Origin: Marinibacterium sp050389775
GTDB taxonomy: Bacteria > Pseudomonadota > Alphaproteobacteria > Rhodobacterales > Rhodobacteraceae
Reading direction: 5' to 3'
Length of the DNA: 64,000 bases
Assembly: GCF_050389775.1 (NCBI RefSeq)
Contig: NZ_CP177144.1
Span: forward strand, 2,914,001-2,978,000
In this document: piece after piece, positions 42,873 through 51,737 of the stretch
Numbering within the stretch: position 1 is the first letter of the stretch
How the letters are laid out: every line of letters begins with the position of its first letter
Position numbers and translations under genes: made by a program
Notes under the pieces: generated by a model
What the model saw: only the letters and a program-made list of their open reading frames with translations
Told to the model about the DNA's origin: nothing
The model's database searches: none

Positions 42873-44225
42873 TTGGACATAACGCAACTCATCCCCGAAT
42901 TCGGCGGGCTGATCTGGACAATTCTGGCCTTTGTCGTGGCCTTGTCGGTCATCGTGGCCGTGCATGAATACGGCCATTACATCGTCGGGCGCTGGTCCGG
43001 CATCCATGCCGAGACCTTCTCGCTGGGCTTCGGCCCGGTGATCTGGAGCCGCGTCGACAGACGCGGCACGCGCTGGCAGATCGCCGCGCTGCCCTTTGGT
43101 GGCTACGTCAAGTTCCTGGGCGATGCCAACGCGGCTTCGGGCAAGGACGAAGACGCCATGGCCGAGGCGGCCACCGATCCTGCCCAGCTGCGCCGGACGA
43201 TGCATGGTGCGCCGCTCTGGGCGCGGGCGGCCACGGTTGCGGCCGGGCCGGTGTTCAACTTCATCATGTCGATCCTGGTCTTCACGGCGATCATGTTCTC
43301 GCGCGGCGAAGTGCGCGAGCCGCTGACCGTGGGCGAATTGCTGACCCTGCCCGAAGGCACCTATGGCCTGCAGACCGGCGACGAGATCGTGGCCATCGAC
43401 GGCGTGCCGGCCCCGGCCTTCGACGATCCCGAGGCCTGGGACGTGTTCACCGACGGCGTGCCAGAAGCGCCGGTGCTGGATTACACCGTGCGCCGCGACG
43501 GCAACGAACAGGTGGTGCAGGGGCCCTATCTCTTCCCGCCGCATATCTCGATGGTCGCCCCGCGCAGTGCCGGCTATGACGTCGGGCTGAAGACCGGCGA
43601 CGTGATCGTATCGGTCGACGGCACGCCGATCCATGCGTTCAACCAGCTCAAGGAGGTGGTCGAAAGCTCGGACGGACGGGCGCTGCTGCTGGAGATCTGG
43701 CGCGACGGGCAGGTGATGGATTTTGCCGTGGCGCCCAAGCGCTGGGACGAGCCGCAGCCTGACGGCAGCTTCCAGACCTATTGGCGAATCGGCATCTCGG
43801 CGGGCATGGCCTTTGCCCCGGCGACCCAGCCGGTCGGCCCGGGCCTGGCGCTGGAAGGCGGGGTTCTGCAGACCTGGTCGATCGTCAAGGGATCGCTGTC
43901 GGGCCTGTGGCACATGGTGACCGGCGCGATCAGCACCTGCAACCTGTCCGGCCCGATCGGCATCGCCGAGACCTCGGGCGCGATGGCCAGCCAAGGCGCG
44001 CAGAACTTCGTCTGGTTCATTGCCGTGCTGTCCACCGCCGTCGGCCTGCTGAACCTCTTCCCGATCCCGGCGCTGGATGGCGGCCACCTGGTGTTCTACG
44101 CCTACGAGGCCGTCGCCGGCCGTCCGCCTAGCGACAAGGTCCTGCGGGTGATGATGGCCGTGGGCATCACGCTGATTCTGACCCTGATGGTCTTTGCCCT
44201 GGGCAATGACATCTTCTGTCCCTGA
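42873..44225 (+). CDS. rseP: Site-2 intramembrane metalloprotease RseP
   Basis: 450 residues from TTG 42873 (AGGA nine bases upstream). HEYGHY zinc motif at residues 31-36 in the first membrane helix, GGYVKFLG near 76, PDZ domains around 155-215 and 225-290 (GLQTGDEIVAID and GLKTGDVIVSVDG), and the second zinc motif NLFPIPALDGGH near 390. It cleaves anti-sigma factors and signal-peptide remnants in the membrane. A hairpin follows its stop. Confidence 0.94.
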   Translation: MDITQLIPEFGGLIWTILAFVVALSVIVAVHEYGHYIVGRWSGIHAETFSLGFGPVIWSRVDRRGTRWQIAALPFGGYVKFLGDANAASGKDEDAMAEAATDPAQLRRTMHGAPLWARAATVAAGPVFNFIMSILVFTAIMFSRGEVREPLTVGELLTLPEGTYGLQTGDEIVAIDGVPAPAFDDPEAWDVFTDGVPEAPVLDYTVRRDGNEQVVQGPYLFPPHISMVAPRSAGYDVGLKTGDVIVSVDGTPIHAFNQLKEVVESSDGRALLLEIWRDGQVMDFAVAPKRWDEPQPDGSFQTYWRIGISAGMAFAPATQPVGPGLALEGGVLQTWSIVKGSLSGLWHMVTGAISTCNLSGPIGIAETSGAMASQGAQNFVWFIAVLSTAVGLLNLFPIPALDGGHLVFYAYEAVAGRPPSDKVLRVMMAVGITLILTLMVFALGNDIFCP

Positions 44226-44240
44226 CGGGATTTTTCCCGC

Positions 44241-44264
44241 CGGCCGGGGGCTTGCGCCCGGCCG
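44241..44264 (+). terminator. Terminator-like hairpin after rseP
   Basis: CGGCCGGG (44241-44248) and CCCGGCCG (44257-44264) pair perfectly with an 8-base loop, 16 bp after the rseP stop. A smaller GGGA-TTTT-TCCC precedes it. No T-run follows the stem. Confidence 0.5.
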
Positions 44265-44367
44265 CGGGGCCAGGGCGCATGGGCCGGGGCAGGGCGGTCG
44301 CCCCCGGGCATGGCATGGCCGCAGAGGTGCCAAAGTCCTGCCATAATCCCTGGCTATTCCCCGGTTC

Positions 44368-44520
44368 ATGAACCATACCGCGGACAGACCGATGCAAACG
44401 CTTCAGCACACCTACCAGGGGCTCAGCCTTGTCCTGAGGCTGAACCAGGACCGTTTGATCAACCTGGTCACCCTGATCATCGCGCTGCTGGCCGGCGCCT
44501 ATGTCGGCAGCCTTCTCTGA
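44368..44520 (+). CDS. Small predicted membrane protein
   Basis: 50 residues from ATG 44368 (ATG 44392 would give 42). The sequence has an amphipathic beginning (MQTLQHTYQGLSLVLRLNQD) and one C-terminal span (LINLVTLIIALLAGAYVGSLL). No ribosome binding site stands out. Supporting points are the single-span design, stop position and a hairpin 66 bp after the stop. Between rseP and bamA. Function unknown. Confidence 0.5.
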   Translation: MNHTADRPMQTLQHTYQGLSLVLRLNQDRLINLVTLIIALLAGAYVGSLL

Positions 44521-44585
44521 TCACCGGCCCGCCGACACCGGGCCCGTGGCCCGGCCGGAGCAAATGCCCAAATCCTGATCCTGCC

Positions 44586-44611
44586 GCCCCCCGACCGCGT
44601 GTCGCGGGGGC
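44586..44611 (+). terminator. Terminator-like hairpin upstream of bamA
   Basis: GCCCCCCGAC (44586-44595) faces GTCGCGGGGGC (44601-44611) with one unpaired base and a 5-base loop, followed by CTTTCG. It would separate the small membrane-protein gene from bamA. Confidence 0.5.
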
Positions 44612-44661
44612 CTTTCGCGTGACCTCTTTCCATCATCGCCCGAACAGGCGTTTTTCGGCTT

Positions 44662-44690
44662 TTGACAAGCCAGATCAATCCCGATAGTCA
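44662..44690 (+). promoter_or_regulatory. Predicted sigma-70-type promoter of bamA
   Basis: TTGACA at 44662-44667; GATAGT (44683-44688, 15-bp spacer) or TAGTCA (44685-44690, 17-bp spacer) as the -10. The transcript would start near 44697, about 30 bases before ATG 44726. Confidence 0.45.
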
Positions 44691-44782
44691 GGTCTTCAAT
44701 ATCTGCTGAGAATTGGGTCGGACGGATGGGTTTGGGGAAAACTACCCGAACATCTCGCGCTACAAGGGATGACGGGGGCTAT

Positions 44783-47086
44783 ATGTCGTATGTTTGTCGA
44801 GTTGCTTCTTCGGGTCTGATTGCTGCCTGGGCGCTGTGTGCGGCGCCCGCGGCGATGGCTCAGAACTTTGTGTTCAACAGCTTTCAGGTCGAGGGAAACC
44901 AGCGCATCCAGAGCGCGACGATCCTGTCCTATGCCGGGATCGAACCCGGCACGTCGATCTCGGCCGGCCAGCTGAATGACGCCTATCGCCGGGTGACCGA
45001 CAGCGGCATCTTCGAGACCGTCGAATTCGTGCCCCAGGGCGGCACGCTGCTGATCCGGGTCGAGGAATATCCGACGATCAACCAGATCAGCTTTGAAGGC
45101 AACCGGCGCCTCAAGGACGACGACCTGGGCGCGCTGATCTCGTCCTCGTCGCGCCGGGTGTTCAGCCCGCAGCAGGCCGAGGCCGATGCCGAGCTGATCG
45201 CCGAGGCCTACAGCCAGACCGGCCGGGTCGGCGCCGTGGTCACCCCGCGCATCATCCGCCGGTCCGACAACCGCGTCGACCTGGTGTTCGAGATCTCGGA
45301 AGGGTCCACCATCGAGATCGAGCGCGTGTCCTTCGTGGGCAACCGGTTCTTCACCGAACGTCGCCTGCGCGGCGTGCTGGAAACCAAGCAGGCCACCATC
45401 CTGCGCACCTTCCTGCGCGGCGACACGCTGGTCGAGGACCGGATCGAGTTCGACAAGCAGCTGCTGCGCGATTTCTACCTGTCCCGCGGCTTTGTCGATT
45501 TCCAGATCCTGTCGTCCAACGTCGAATTCGCCCGCGAACGCGATGCCTTCTTCCTGGTGTTCAACGTCCAGGAAGGTCAGCAGTTCAAGTTCGGCAATGT
45601 CTCGACCGTGTCGGAAATGGCCGGTGTCGATGCCGCCGATTTCCAGGATGCGCTCAAGATCAAGCCGGGCGTGGTCTATTCGCCGACCCTGATCGAAAGC
45701 TCGATCGAGCGCCAGGAACGTCTGGCCATCCGCAAGGGCATCGACTTCCTGCGGGTCGAGCCGCGCATCGCGCGCAACGATGCCGACCAGACGCTCGACG
45801 TGGAATTTGCCCTGGTCAAGGGCCCGCGCGTCTTCATCGAACGCATCGACATCGAGGGCAACACGACCACGCTCGACCGGGTGATCCGCCAGCGGTTCCG
45901 CATCGTCGAGGGCGACCCGTTCAACCCGCGCGAAGTGCGCGAGGCGGCCGAACGCATCCGCGCGCTCGGGTTCTTCTCGGAGGCCGAGGTCAACACCCGC
46001 GAGGGCACCACGCCCGACCGCGTGATCGTCGATGTCGACGTCGAGGAACAGCCCACCGGCCAGCTGTCGCTGGGCGGTTCCTACTCGGTCAACTCCGGTG
46101 TCGGTGTGGCCATCGGCCTGAGCGAGAACAACTTCCTGGGCCGTGGCCAGCGGCTGAACCTGGATATCTCGACGGCAACCGATGCCCAGGCCTATACCTT
46201 CGGTTTCTCCGAACCGTACCTGCTGGGCCGCGAGCTGCGCTATGATTTCGACGTGGCCTATACCGAGACGGATTCGTCCTTTGTGTCCTATGACACCGAG
46301 GCGCTGTTCTTCTCGACGGGCCTGACCTTCCCGGTCAGCGACAATGGCCGGCTGAACGTGCGCTATTCCTACGACAATTCGCGCATGCTGACCAATTCCG
46401 ACGATGCCGCCGGGCCGGTGATCTCGTCCGAGATCGCGCAGGGGTCCAAGGTGTCCTCGGCCGTGGGCCTGACCTACAGCTACGACACCCGCCGCACGGG
46501 CCTGAACCCCAATGCCGGCGTGCTGCTGGAACTGGGGTCGGAATTTGCCGGGGTGGGTGGCGACAACACCTATATCAAGACGACCGGCAAGGCCGTGGCC
46601 CAGACCCGCGTGCTGAGCGAAGAGGTCGTGCTGCAGGCCACGCTGGAAGGCGGCGCGCTGAGCTGGCAGAGCGATCACGCCAGCCGGTCGCTGGACCGGT
46701 TCGTGCTGGGGCCGAGCATCTTCCGGGGCTTTGACCCGGCCGGGATCGGCCCGCGTGACCAGACCGGCGGCGTCGACGACGCGCTTGGCGGCAACTTCTA
46801 CACCGTGGCCCGGTTCGAGGCCCAGTTCCCGCTGGGTCTGCCCGAGGAAATCGGCCTGCGCGGCGCGGTGTTCTACGACGTGGGCAACCTGTGGGGCCTG
46901 TCGGGGGCGGATACCGCCGGTTCGACGATCGTGGGCGAGGGCGGGTCGTTCCGCCATGTCGTCGGGTTCTCGTTCCTGTGGGACACGGCCATCGGCCCGC
47001 TGCGCTTCGATTTCACCGAGGCGCTGGTCAAGCAGACCTACGACAAGGACACGTTCTTCAACTTCACTCTGTCGGCCCAGTTCTAG
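44783..47086 (+). CDS. bamA: Outer-membrane protein assembly factor BamA
   Basis: 767 residues from ATG 44783 (GGGGG five bases upstream); an in-frame ATG at 44726 would lengthen the signal sequence by 19 residues. Signal: SSGLIAAWALCAAPAAMA, cut before QNF. Five POTRA repeats (about 25-430; for example FNSFQVEGNQRIQSATI, VRVEEY-like strands, RIDIEGNTTTLDRVIRQRF) are followed by a 16-strand beta-barrel with the RGF-containing block FRGFDPAGIGPRDQTGG near 650. The last residue is Phe (LSAQF), the signal for its own assembly. Central subunit of outer-membrane insertion. Confidence 0.95.
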   Translation: MSYVCRVASSGLIAAWALCAAPAAMAQNFVFNSFQVEGNQRIQSATILSYAGIEPGTSISAGQLNDAYRRVTDSGIFETVEFVPQGGTLLIRVEEYPTINQISFEGNRRLKDDDLGALISSSSRRVFSPQQAEADAELIAEAYSQTGRVGAVVTPRIIRRSDNRVDLVFEISEGSTIEIERVSFVGNRFFTERRLRGVLETKQATILRTFLRGDTLVEDRIEFDKQLLRDFYLSRGFVDFQILSSNVEFARERDAFFLVFNVQEGQQFKFGNVSTVSEMAGVDAADFQDALKIKPGVVYSPTLIESSIERQERLAIRKGIDFLRVEPRIARNDADQTLDVEFALVKGPRVFIERIDIEGNTTTLDRVIRQRFRIVEGDPFNPREVREAAERIRALGFFSEAEVNTREGTTPDRVIVDVDVEEQPTGQLSLGGSYSVNSGVGVAIGLSENNFLGRGQRLNLDISTATDAQAYTFGFSEPYLLGRELRYDFDVAYTETDSSFVSYDTEALFFSTGLTFPVSDNGRLNVRYSYDNSRMLTNSDDAAGPVISSEIAQGSKVSSAVGLTYSYDTRRTGLNPNAGVLLELGSEFAGVGGDNTYIKTTGKAVAQTRVLSEEVVLQATLEGGALSWQSDHASRSLDRFVLGPSIFRGFDPAGIGPRDQTGGVDDALGGNFYTVARFEAQFPLGLPEEIGLRGAVFYDVGNLWGLSGADTAGSTIVGEGGSFRHVVGFSFLWDTAIGPLRFDFTEALVKQTYDKDTFFNFTLSAQF

Positions 47087-47093
47087 GCCGGCC

Positions 47094-47882
47094 ATGGGGC
47101 GGCGGCGCATGATCCCGGCTTTGGCCCCGGCGCCGCTGCGTGGCGCGGGGCTGGGGGCAACCCTGGCCCTGGTCCTGACGCTTGGCGGCGTTGGTGGCAT
47201 GCCGGCGGTGGCCCAGGGCCTGGACCCCCTGCCGTTCAACGGGGCCAGCAATGCGCCGGTCACGCCGATCCTGACCATCGACAGCGAGCGGTTCTTTGCC
47301 GAAAGCGCCTTTGGCCGGCGGCTGGCCGAAGAGATCGAGGCGGCAGGCGTCGAACTGGCCGCCGAGAACCGCCGGATCGAAGCCGACCTGACCGAGGAAG
47401 AGCAATCCTTGACCGACCGGCGGGCCAGCCTGCCGGCTGATCAGTTCCGCGTTCTGGCCGATGAATTCGACGTCAAGGTCCAGCGCATCCGGCGCGAGCA
47501 GGATGCCAAGGCCCGGGCCCTGACCGAGCGCACCGATGCCGACCGGGTGGCCTTTCTGTCGGCCGCGCGGCCGGTGCTGGGCCAGATCATGTATGATGCC
47601 GGGGCCAGCGTGATCCTGGAACGCGGATCGGTGTTCTTCAGCTCGAATGCCAGCGACATCACCGACCTGGCCATCCAGCATATCGACGCGGCCATCGGTG
47701 ACGGCCTGTCCGCGCCCGAGGTGGCACCGGGTGGCACGGCGGAGGACGGCAGCGCCGGACCTGCGCCGGACGCCATGACCGGGCAAACGCCCGAAACCAC
47801 CCCCGAGACGGCGCCCGAGGATGGCTCTGAAACACCGCCCCAGGGCGATGCGACACCGGGAACCGCGCCGCAAGAGCCCTGA
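47094..47882 (+). CDS. OmpH/Skp family periplasmic chaperone
   Basis: 262 residues from ATG 47094 (ATG 47109 possible), 7 bp after bamA. A signal-anchor-like N-terminus (LGATLALVLTLGGVGGMPAVA) is followed by ILTIDSERFFAESAFGRRL and a long helical hairpin (about 70-160, EIEAAGVELAAENRRIEADL onwards) as in Skp. The tail (about 200-262) is a disordered Pro/Thr/Glu-rich stretch not seen in E. coli Skp. It should hold unfolded outer-membrane proteins in the periplasm for BamA. Confidence 0.9.
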   Translation: MGRRRMIPALAPAPLRGAGLGATLALVLTLGGVGGMPAVAQGLDPLPFNGASNAPVTPILTIDSERFFAESAFGRRLAEEIEAAGVELAAENRRIEADLTEEEQSLTDRRASLPADQFRVLADEFDVKVQRIRREQDAKARALTERTDADRVAFLSAARPVLGQIMYDAGASVILERGSVFFSSNASDITDLAIQHIDAAIGDGLSAPEVAPGGTAEDGSAGPAPDAMTGQTPETTPETAPEDGSETPPQGDATPGTAPQEP

Positions 47883-47947
47883 GGCGCTTGCCCATCCGGG
47901 CGGGGATTGCTAGGCAGACCGGCGAACGCAAGAGCAAGAGCCAGCCC

Positions 47948-48406
47948 ATGAGTGCCGAACTGAAGTCCGCCGACATTACCCTGATCCAGCGCATCCTGCC
48001 CCACCGCTACCCGTTTCTGCTGGTGGACAAGGTGGTCGATATCGACGGGACCAACTCGGCCCGGGGCATCAAGAACGTCACCATGAACGAGCCGCATTTC
48101 CAGGGCCATTTCCCCGGAACGCCGATCATGCCGGGCGTGACCCTTGTCGAGGCGATGGGCCAGACGGCCGGTGTGATGATCGGCGTGGGCGGTGACCTGG
48201 TCGACCGCGAGGCGCTGATCTATTTCATGTCCATCGACAAGTGCAAGTTCCGGCGCAAGGTCGTGCCGGGCGATGTTGTCGAGCTGGAAATCAAGACCCT
48301 GCGCGGCAAGCCGGGCGGCAAGATGTGGCGGTTTGCCGGCCGTGCGCTGGTCGAAGGCGAAGTGGCCGCCGAGGCCGAGATCGCCGCCATGCTGGACCTC
48401 AAGTGA
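47948..48406 (+). CDS. fabZ: 3-hydroxyacyl-ACP dehydratase FabZ
   Basis: 152 residues. Hot-dog fold with the catalytic His in HFPGTPIMPGVTLVEAMGQ (H57 region) and the Glu in the same block; N-terminal LPHRYPFLLVDKVVDID. It dehydrates hydroxyacyl-ACP in fatty-acid elongation and supplies the acyl chain for LpxA. It starts 65 bp after ompH and 10 bp before lpxA, the usual order. Confidence 0.95.
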   Translation: MSAELKSADITLIQRILPHRYPFLLVDKVVDIDGTNSARGIKNVTMNEPHFQGHFPGTPIMPGVTLVEAMGQTAGVMIGVGGDLVDREALIYFMSIDKCKFRRKVVPGDVVELEIKTLRGKPGGKMWRFAGRALVEGEVAAEAEIAAMLDLK

Positions 48407-48416
48407 GAGAGACGCG

Positions 48417-49199
48417 ATGAGCGACATTCACCCCAGCGCCGTGATCGAGGAAGGTGCCCGGATCGGCGCCGATGTCCGGATCGGCCCGTTCTGCCATGTC
48501 GGGCCCGATGTCACGCTGGGCGACGGGGTGGAATTGCGCAGCCATGTCGTGGTCACCGGCTTGACCAGCATCGGCGCGGGCACCCAGGTGTTCCCCGGGG
48601 CCGTGCTGGGCGAGATCCCGCAGGATCTGAAATTCTCGGGTGAACAGACGCGGGTCGAGGTCGGCGAACGCAACCGCATCCGCGAACATGTGACGATCAA
48701 TGCCGGCACGGCCGGCGGGGGCGGGCTGACCCGCGTGGGCGATGATTGCCTGCTGATGGCCGGCTGCCACGTGGCCCATGATTGCCATGTCGGCAACCGG
48801 GTGATCATCGTCAACCAGGCGGTGATGGGCGGCCATTGCATCATCGGTGACGATGCGATCATCGGCGGCATGTCGGCCCTGCACCAGTTCGTGCGCGTCG
48901 GCCGTGGCGCTATGATCGGCGGCATGAGCGGCGTGGAACGCGACGTGATCCCCTATGGCCTGGTCCAGGGCGAGCGGGCCGGGCTGGAAGGGCTGAACCT
49001 TGTCGGCCTGAAACGCCGGGGTCTCCCGCGCGAGGATATCCACGCTCTGCGCGCGGCCTTCCGCGATCTCGGCGCCGAGGGCGGCAGCTTTCAGGAGCGG
49101 GCCCAGAAGGTGGCCGAGACCTACCAGTCCGACCAGGTGCGCGAGATCGTCGAGTTCATTCTCGGCGCGACCGACCGGTCCTTCCTCACCCCGAGGTAA
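48417..49199 (+). CDS. lpxA: UDP-N-acetylglucosamine acyltransferase LpxA
   Basis: 260 residues. A left-handed beta-helix of hexapeptides from residue 1 (IHPSAVIEEGARIGADVRIG) with the catalytic His block GCHVAHDCHVGNRVI near 121. The C-terminal part (GLNLVGLKRRGLPREDIHAL) is the family helical cap. First step of lipid A synthesis. It is followed by lpxI after three bases. Confidence 0.96.
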   Translation: MSDIHPSAVIEEGARIGADVRIGPFCHVGPDVTLGDGVELRSHVVVTGLTSIGAGTQVFPGAVLGEIPQDLKFSGEQTRVEVGERNRIREHVTINAGTAGGGGLTRVGDDCLLMAGCHVAHDCHVGNRVIIVNQAVMGGHCIIGDDAIIGGMSALHQFVRVGRGAMIGGMSGVERDVIPYGLVQGERAGLEGLNLVGLKRRGLPREDIHALRAAFRDLGAEGGSFQERAQKVAETYQSDQVREIVEFILGATDRSFLTPR

Positions 49200-49202
49200 A
49201 CC

Positions 49203-50012
49203 ATGCTGGCGCTCATCGCCGGAGAAGGCGCCTTGCCCGCGGCCCTGGTCGAGCGGCTGCCCAGCCGGCCGATGATCCTGTCGCTGCAGGGCTTCCGGCC
49301 CGATGGGGTCGAGGTCGACCGGGTGTTCCGGCTGGAAAAGCTGGGATCGGTGCTGAAACAGCTGCGCCGCGACGGGGTGACCGAGATCTGCTTTGCCGGG
49401 GGCATCCGCCGGCCGCAGATCAACCCGCTGGCCATCGACCTGGCCACCATGCCCTATCTGCCGACGGTCAAGAAGGCCCTGGCGGCCAGCGATGACGGCG
49501 CCCTGCGGGCGGCCATCGCCGTGCTGGAACAGGCCGGGTTCGCTGTGCGCGCGGCCCATGAGATCGCGCCCGACCTGCTGCCGCCGGCGGGCATTCCCAC
49601 CGCCGCCCAGCCCGACGACAAGGCGCGCAAGGATGCCGCCCGGGGCCAGGCCATCGTCGAGGCCATGGCCGGGGCCGATATCGGCCAGGCCTGCGCGGTC
49701 TGGCGCGGCCAGGCGCTGTCGATCGAGGGGATCTATGGCACCGACTGGATGCTGCGGTCGCTGCGCCGGCGGCCCGATGGAGGGGCCGATGGCAGCCGCA
49801 AGGGCGGGCTGCTGTTCAAGGCACCCAAGCCGACCCAGGACCGGCGGGCCGATCTGCCGATCATCGGGCCCAAGACCGTCGAGGCCGTGGCCGAGGCCGG
49901 GCTGACCGGCATTGTCGTCGAGGCCGGCGGGGTGATGGTGCTGCACCGCGAACAGGTCATCGCGGCCTGCGACGACCGGGGCATGTATCTCTGGGTCCGG
50001 GAGCGGGCCTGA
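49203..50012 (+). CDS. lpxI: UDP-2,3-diacylglucosamine diphosphatase LpxI
   Basis: 269 residues. Conserved LpxI (DUF1009) blocks: LALIAGEGALPAALVERL at the start, EICFAGGIRRPQINPLAIDL near 62, the GQACAVWRGQALSIEGIYGTDWML region near 165 and GVMVLHREQVIAACD near 245. It replaces LpxH in alphaproteobacteria and converts UDP-2,3-diacylglucosamine to lipid X. Its stop overlaps the lpxB start by one base. Confidence 0.95.
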   Translation: MLALIAGEGALPAALVERLPSRPMILSLQGFRPDGVEVDRVFRLEKLGSVLKQLRRDGVTEICFAGGIRRPQINPLAIDLATMPYLPTVKKALAASDDGALRAAIAVLEQAGFAVRAAHEIAPDLLPPAGIPTAAQPDDKARKDAARGQAIVEAMAGADIGQACAVWRGQALSIEGIYGTDWMLRSLRRRPDGGADGSRKGGLLFKAPKPTQDRRADLPIIGPKTVEAVAEAGLTGIVVEAGGVMVLHREQVIAACDDRGMYLWVRERA

Positions 50013-51163
50013 TGCGGGTCTTCATCATCGCCGGCGAGCCGTCCGGCGACCGGCTGGGCGGGGCGCTGATGGCCGGGCTGCGGGCGTTGCGGCCCGACGT
50101 GCGGTTCGACGGCATCGGCGGGCCCGAGATGGAAGCCCAGGGGCTGTCCAGCCGCTTTCCGATGCAGGAACTCAGCGTGATGGGCATTGCCGAGATCCTG
50201 CCCGGGCTGCGCCACCTGATGCGGCGCATCGACGAGACGGCCGAGGCGGTGGTCACGGGGCGGCCGGATGTGCTGATCACCATCGACAGCCCCGATTTCT
50301 GCCTGCGCGTGGCACGGCGGGCCAAGGCGCGGATGGCTTTGCGCACGGTGCATTACGTGGCGCCGTCGGTCTGGGCCTGGCGGCCGGGCCGGGCGGCCAA
50401 GATGGCCCGGGTGATCGACCACGTTCTGGCCCTGCTGCCCTTCGAGCCGCCGTACATGGAAGCGGCGGGCATGGCCTGTGATTTCGTGGGTCATCCGGTC
50501 TCGACCGAAGCCGTGGCCGGGCCGGCGGAGGTGGCGGCCTTTCGGGCGGAACACGGGCTGGGCGATGCGCCGCTGCTGACGGTGCTGCCCGGGTCGCGGG
50601 GCGGCGAGGTCGCGCGCCATGCGCCGGTCTTCGGCAAGGCCCTGGAACCGATCCTGGCCGAGCGGCCCGACCTGCGGCTGATCCTGCCGACGACAGGGCC
50701 CCAGGCCGACAGGCTGCGGGCGCTGACGGCCGACTGGGTGCAGCAGCCGCTGATCCTGGATCCCCGGGGGCTGGACAACGACCGGGTGCAGGCACGCAAG
50801 CGGGCGGCCTTTGCGGCGTCGCAGGCGGCATTGGCGGCATCGGGGACGGTGTCGCTGGAGCTGGCGGCGCAGGGCACGCCGATGGCGATTGCCTACGGGA
50901 TGAACCGGCTGACCTGGGAGATCGTGTCGCGCATGGCGCTGCTGGACACGGTGACGCTGGTGAACCTGGTGAGCGAGACGCGGGTGGTGCCCGAGGCCCT
51001 CGGCCCGCGCTGCGCGCCGGAGCATGTCACGCCGATCCTGCGCCAGGTGCTGGACGATCCGGCGGCGCAGAAGGCAGCCATGGCCCTGACGATGGACCGG
51101 CTCGGCCGGGGCGGCGAGCCGCCCGGCTCTCGGGCGGCGCGGGCCGTTCTGGACCGGATCTGA
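50012..51163 (+). CDS. lpxB: Lipid-A-disaccharide synthase LpxB
   Basis: 383 residues. GT-B fold: FIIAGEPSGDRLGGALMAGL at 3-22, the FPMQELSVMGIAEILPGL block near 50, SPDFCLRVARRAK near 91, HYVAPSVWAWRPGR near 112 and LPGSRGGEVARHAPV near 194. It joins lipid X and UDP-diacylglucosamine. Last enzyme of this lpx cluster. Confidence 0.96.
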   Translation: MRVFIIAGEPSGDRLGGALMAGLRALRPDVRFDGIGGPEMEAQGLSSRFPMQELSVMGIAEILPGLRHLMRRIDETAEAVVTGRPDVLITIDSPDFCLRVARRAKARMALRTVHYVAPSVWAWRPGRAAKMARVIDHVLALLPFEPPYMEAAGMACDFVGHPVSTEAVAGPAEVAAFRAEHGLGDAPLLTVLPGSRGGEVARHAPVFGKALEPILAERPDLRLILPTTGPQADRLRALTADWVQQPLILDPRGLDNDRVQARKRAAFAASQAALAASGTVSLELAAQGTPMAIAYGMNRLTWEIVSRMALLDTVTLVNLVSETRVVPEALGPRCAPEHVTPILRQVLDDPAAQKAAMALTMDRLGRGGEPPGSRAARAVLDRI

Positions 51164-51166
51164 ACC

Positions 51167-51733
51167 TTGGGCGCCTTTCTGGCCTTCGGGACGCTCTTCA
51201 TGACCGTCCTTCTGACCTCGCTCGGCAACCTGGCCGTGGCCATCGGCATGAGCCTGGGCCCCGACCGGCGGGCCGTGGTGGCTTCCTACACGCTGTCGCT
51301 GCTGCTGGTGCTGGGCCTGTCGCTCGTGCTGGGGATCGGGGCCGACCGGGTGCTGGCCTCGGAAGGCTGGCTGGGCTGGCCGGTGCTGGTCTTTGGCCTG
51401 GTCGACCTGGCCCGGATGCTGCGTGGGCGGGAGACGGGCGGCGAGGAACGCCATGTCTCGCTGGCCTCGACGATGGTGCTGTTCTGTGCGCTGTCGGTCG
51501 ACACGCTGGCCGTGCTGACGCCGTTCTTCGCCGAGGAACATTCCGACCTGCGGCTGCCGGCCGTTCTGGGCGGGCTGACGGCCATTGCCCTCACCGCGCT
51601 GGCGCTGGATGTGCTGGCCCTGCGCCTGCGGCCCTGGCTGCAGGATCAGCGCTGGCTGGATTTCTCCGGGCCGGTGGCGATGATCCTGGCCGGGCTCTAC
51701 ATCCTTCTCGACACGCCGACCGACGCGATCTGA
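51167..51733 (+). CDS. Multi-pass membrane protein, possible CadD/LysE-type transporter
   Basis: 188 residues from TTG 51167 (ATG 51200 is the alternative, 177 residues). About five to six membrane helices in two similar halves; each half starts with a small-residue-rich helix (TVLLTSLGNLAVAIGMSL and VLFCALSVDTLAVLTPFF). The pattern resembles CadD/LysE-like exporters, but I see no decisive motif. It follows lpxB by three bases and ends four bases from the convergent mnmA, so it is probably the end of the lpx transcript. Confidence 0.68.
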   Translation: MGAFLAFGTLFMTVLLTSLGNLAVAIGMSLGPDRRAVVASYTLSLLLVLGLSLVLGIGADRVLASEGWLGWPVLVFGLVDLARMLRGRETGGEERHVSLASTMVLFCALSVDTLAVLTPFFAEEHSDLRLPAVLGGLTAIALTALALDVLALRLRPWLQDQRWLDFSGPVAMILAGLYILLDTPTDAI

Positions 51734-51737
51734 GCGC

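Noticed and set aside
44696..47278. Open frame of 860 codons antisense to bamA
   Set aside because: Long antisense frames are expected in this GC-rich genome; bamA on the plus strand has all family features.
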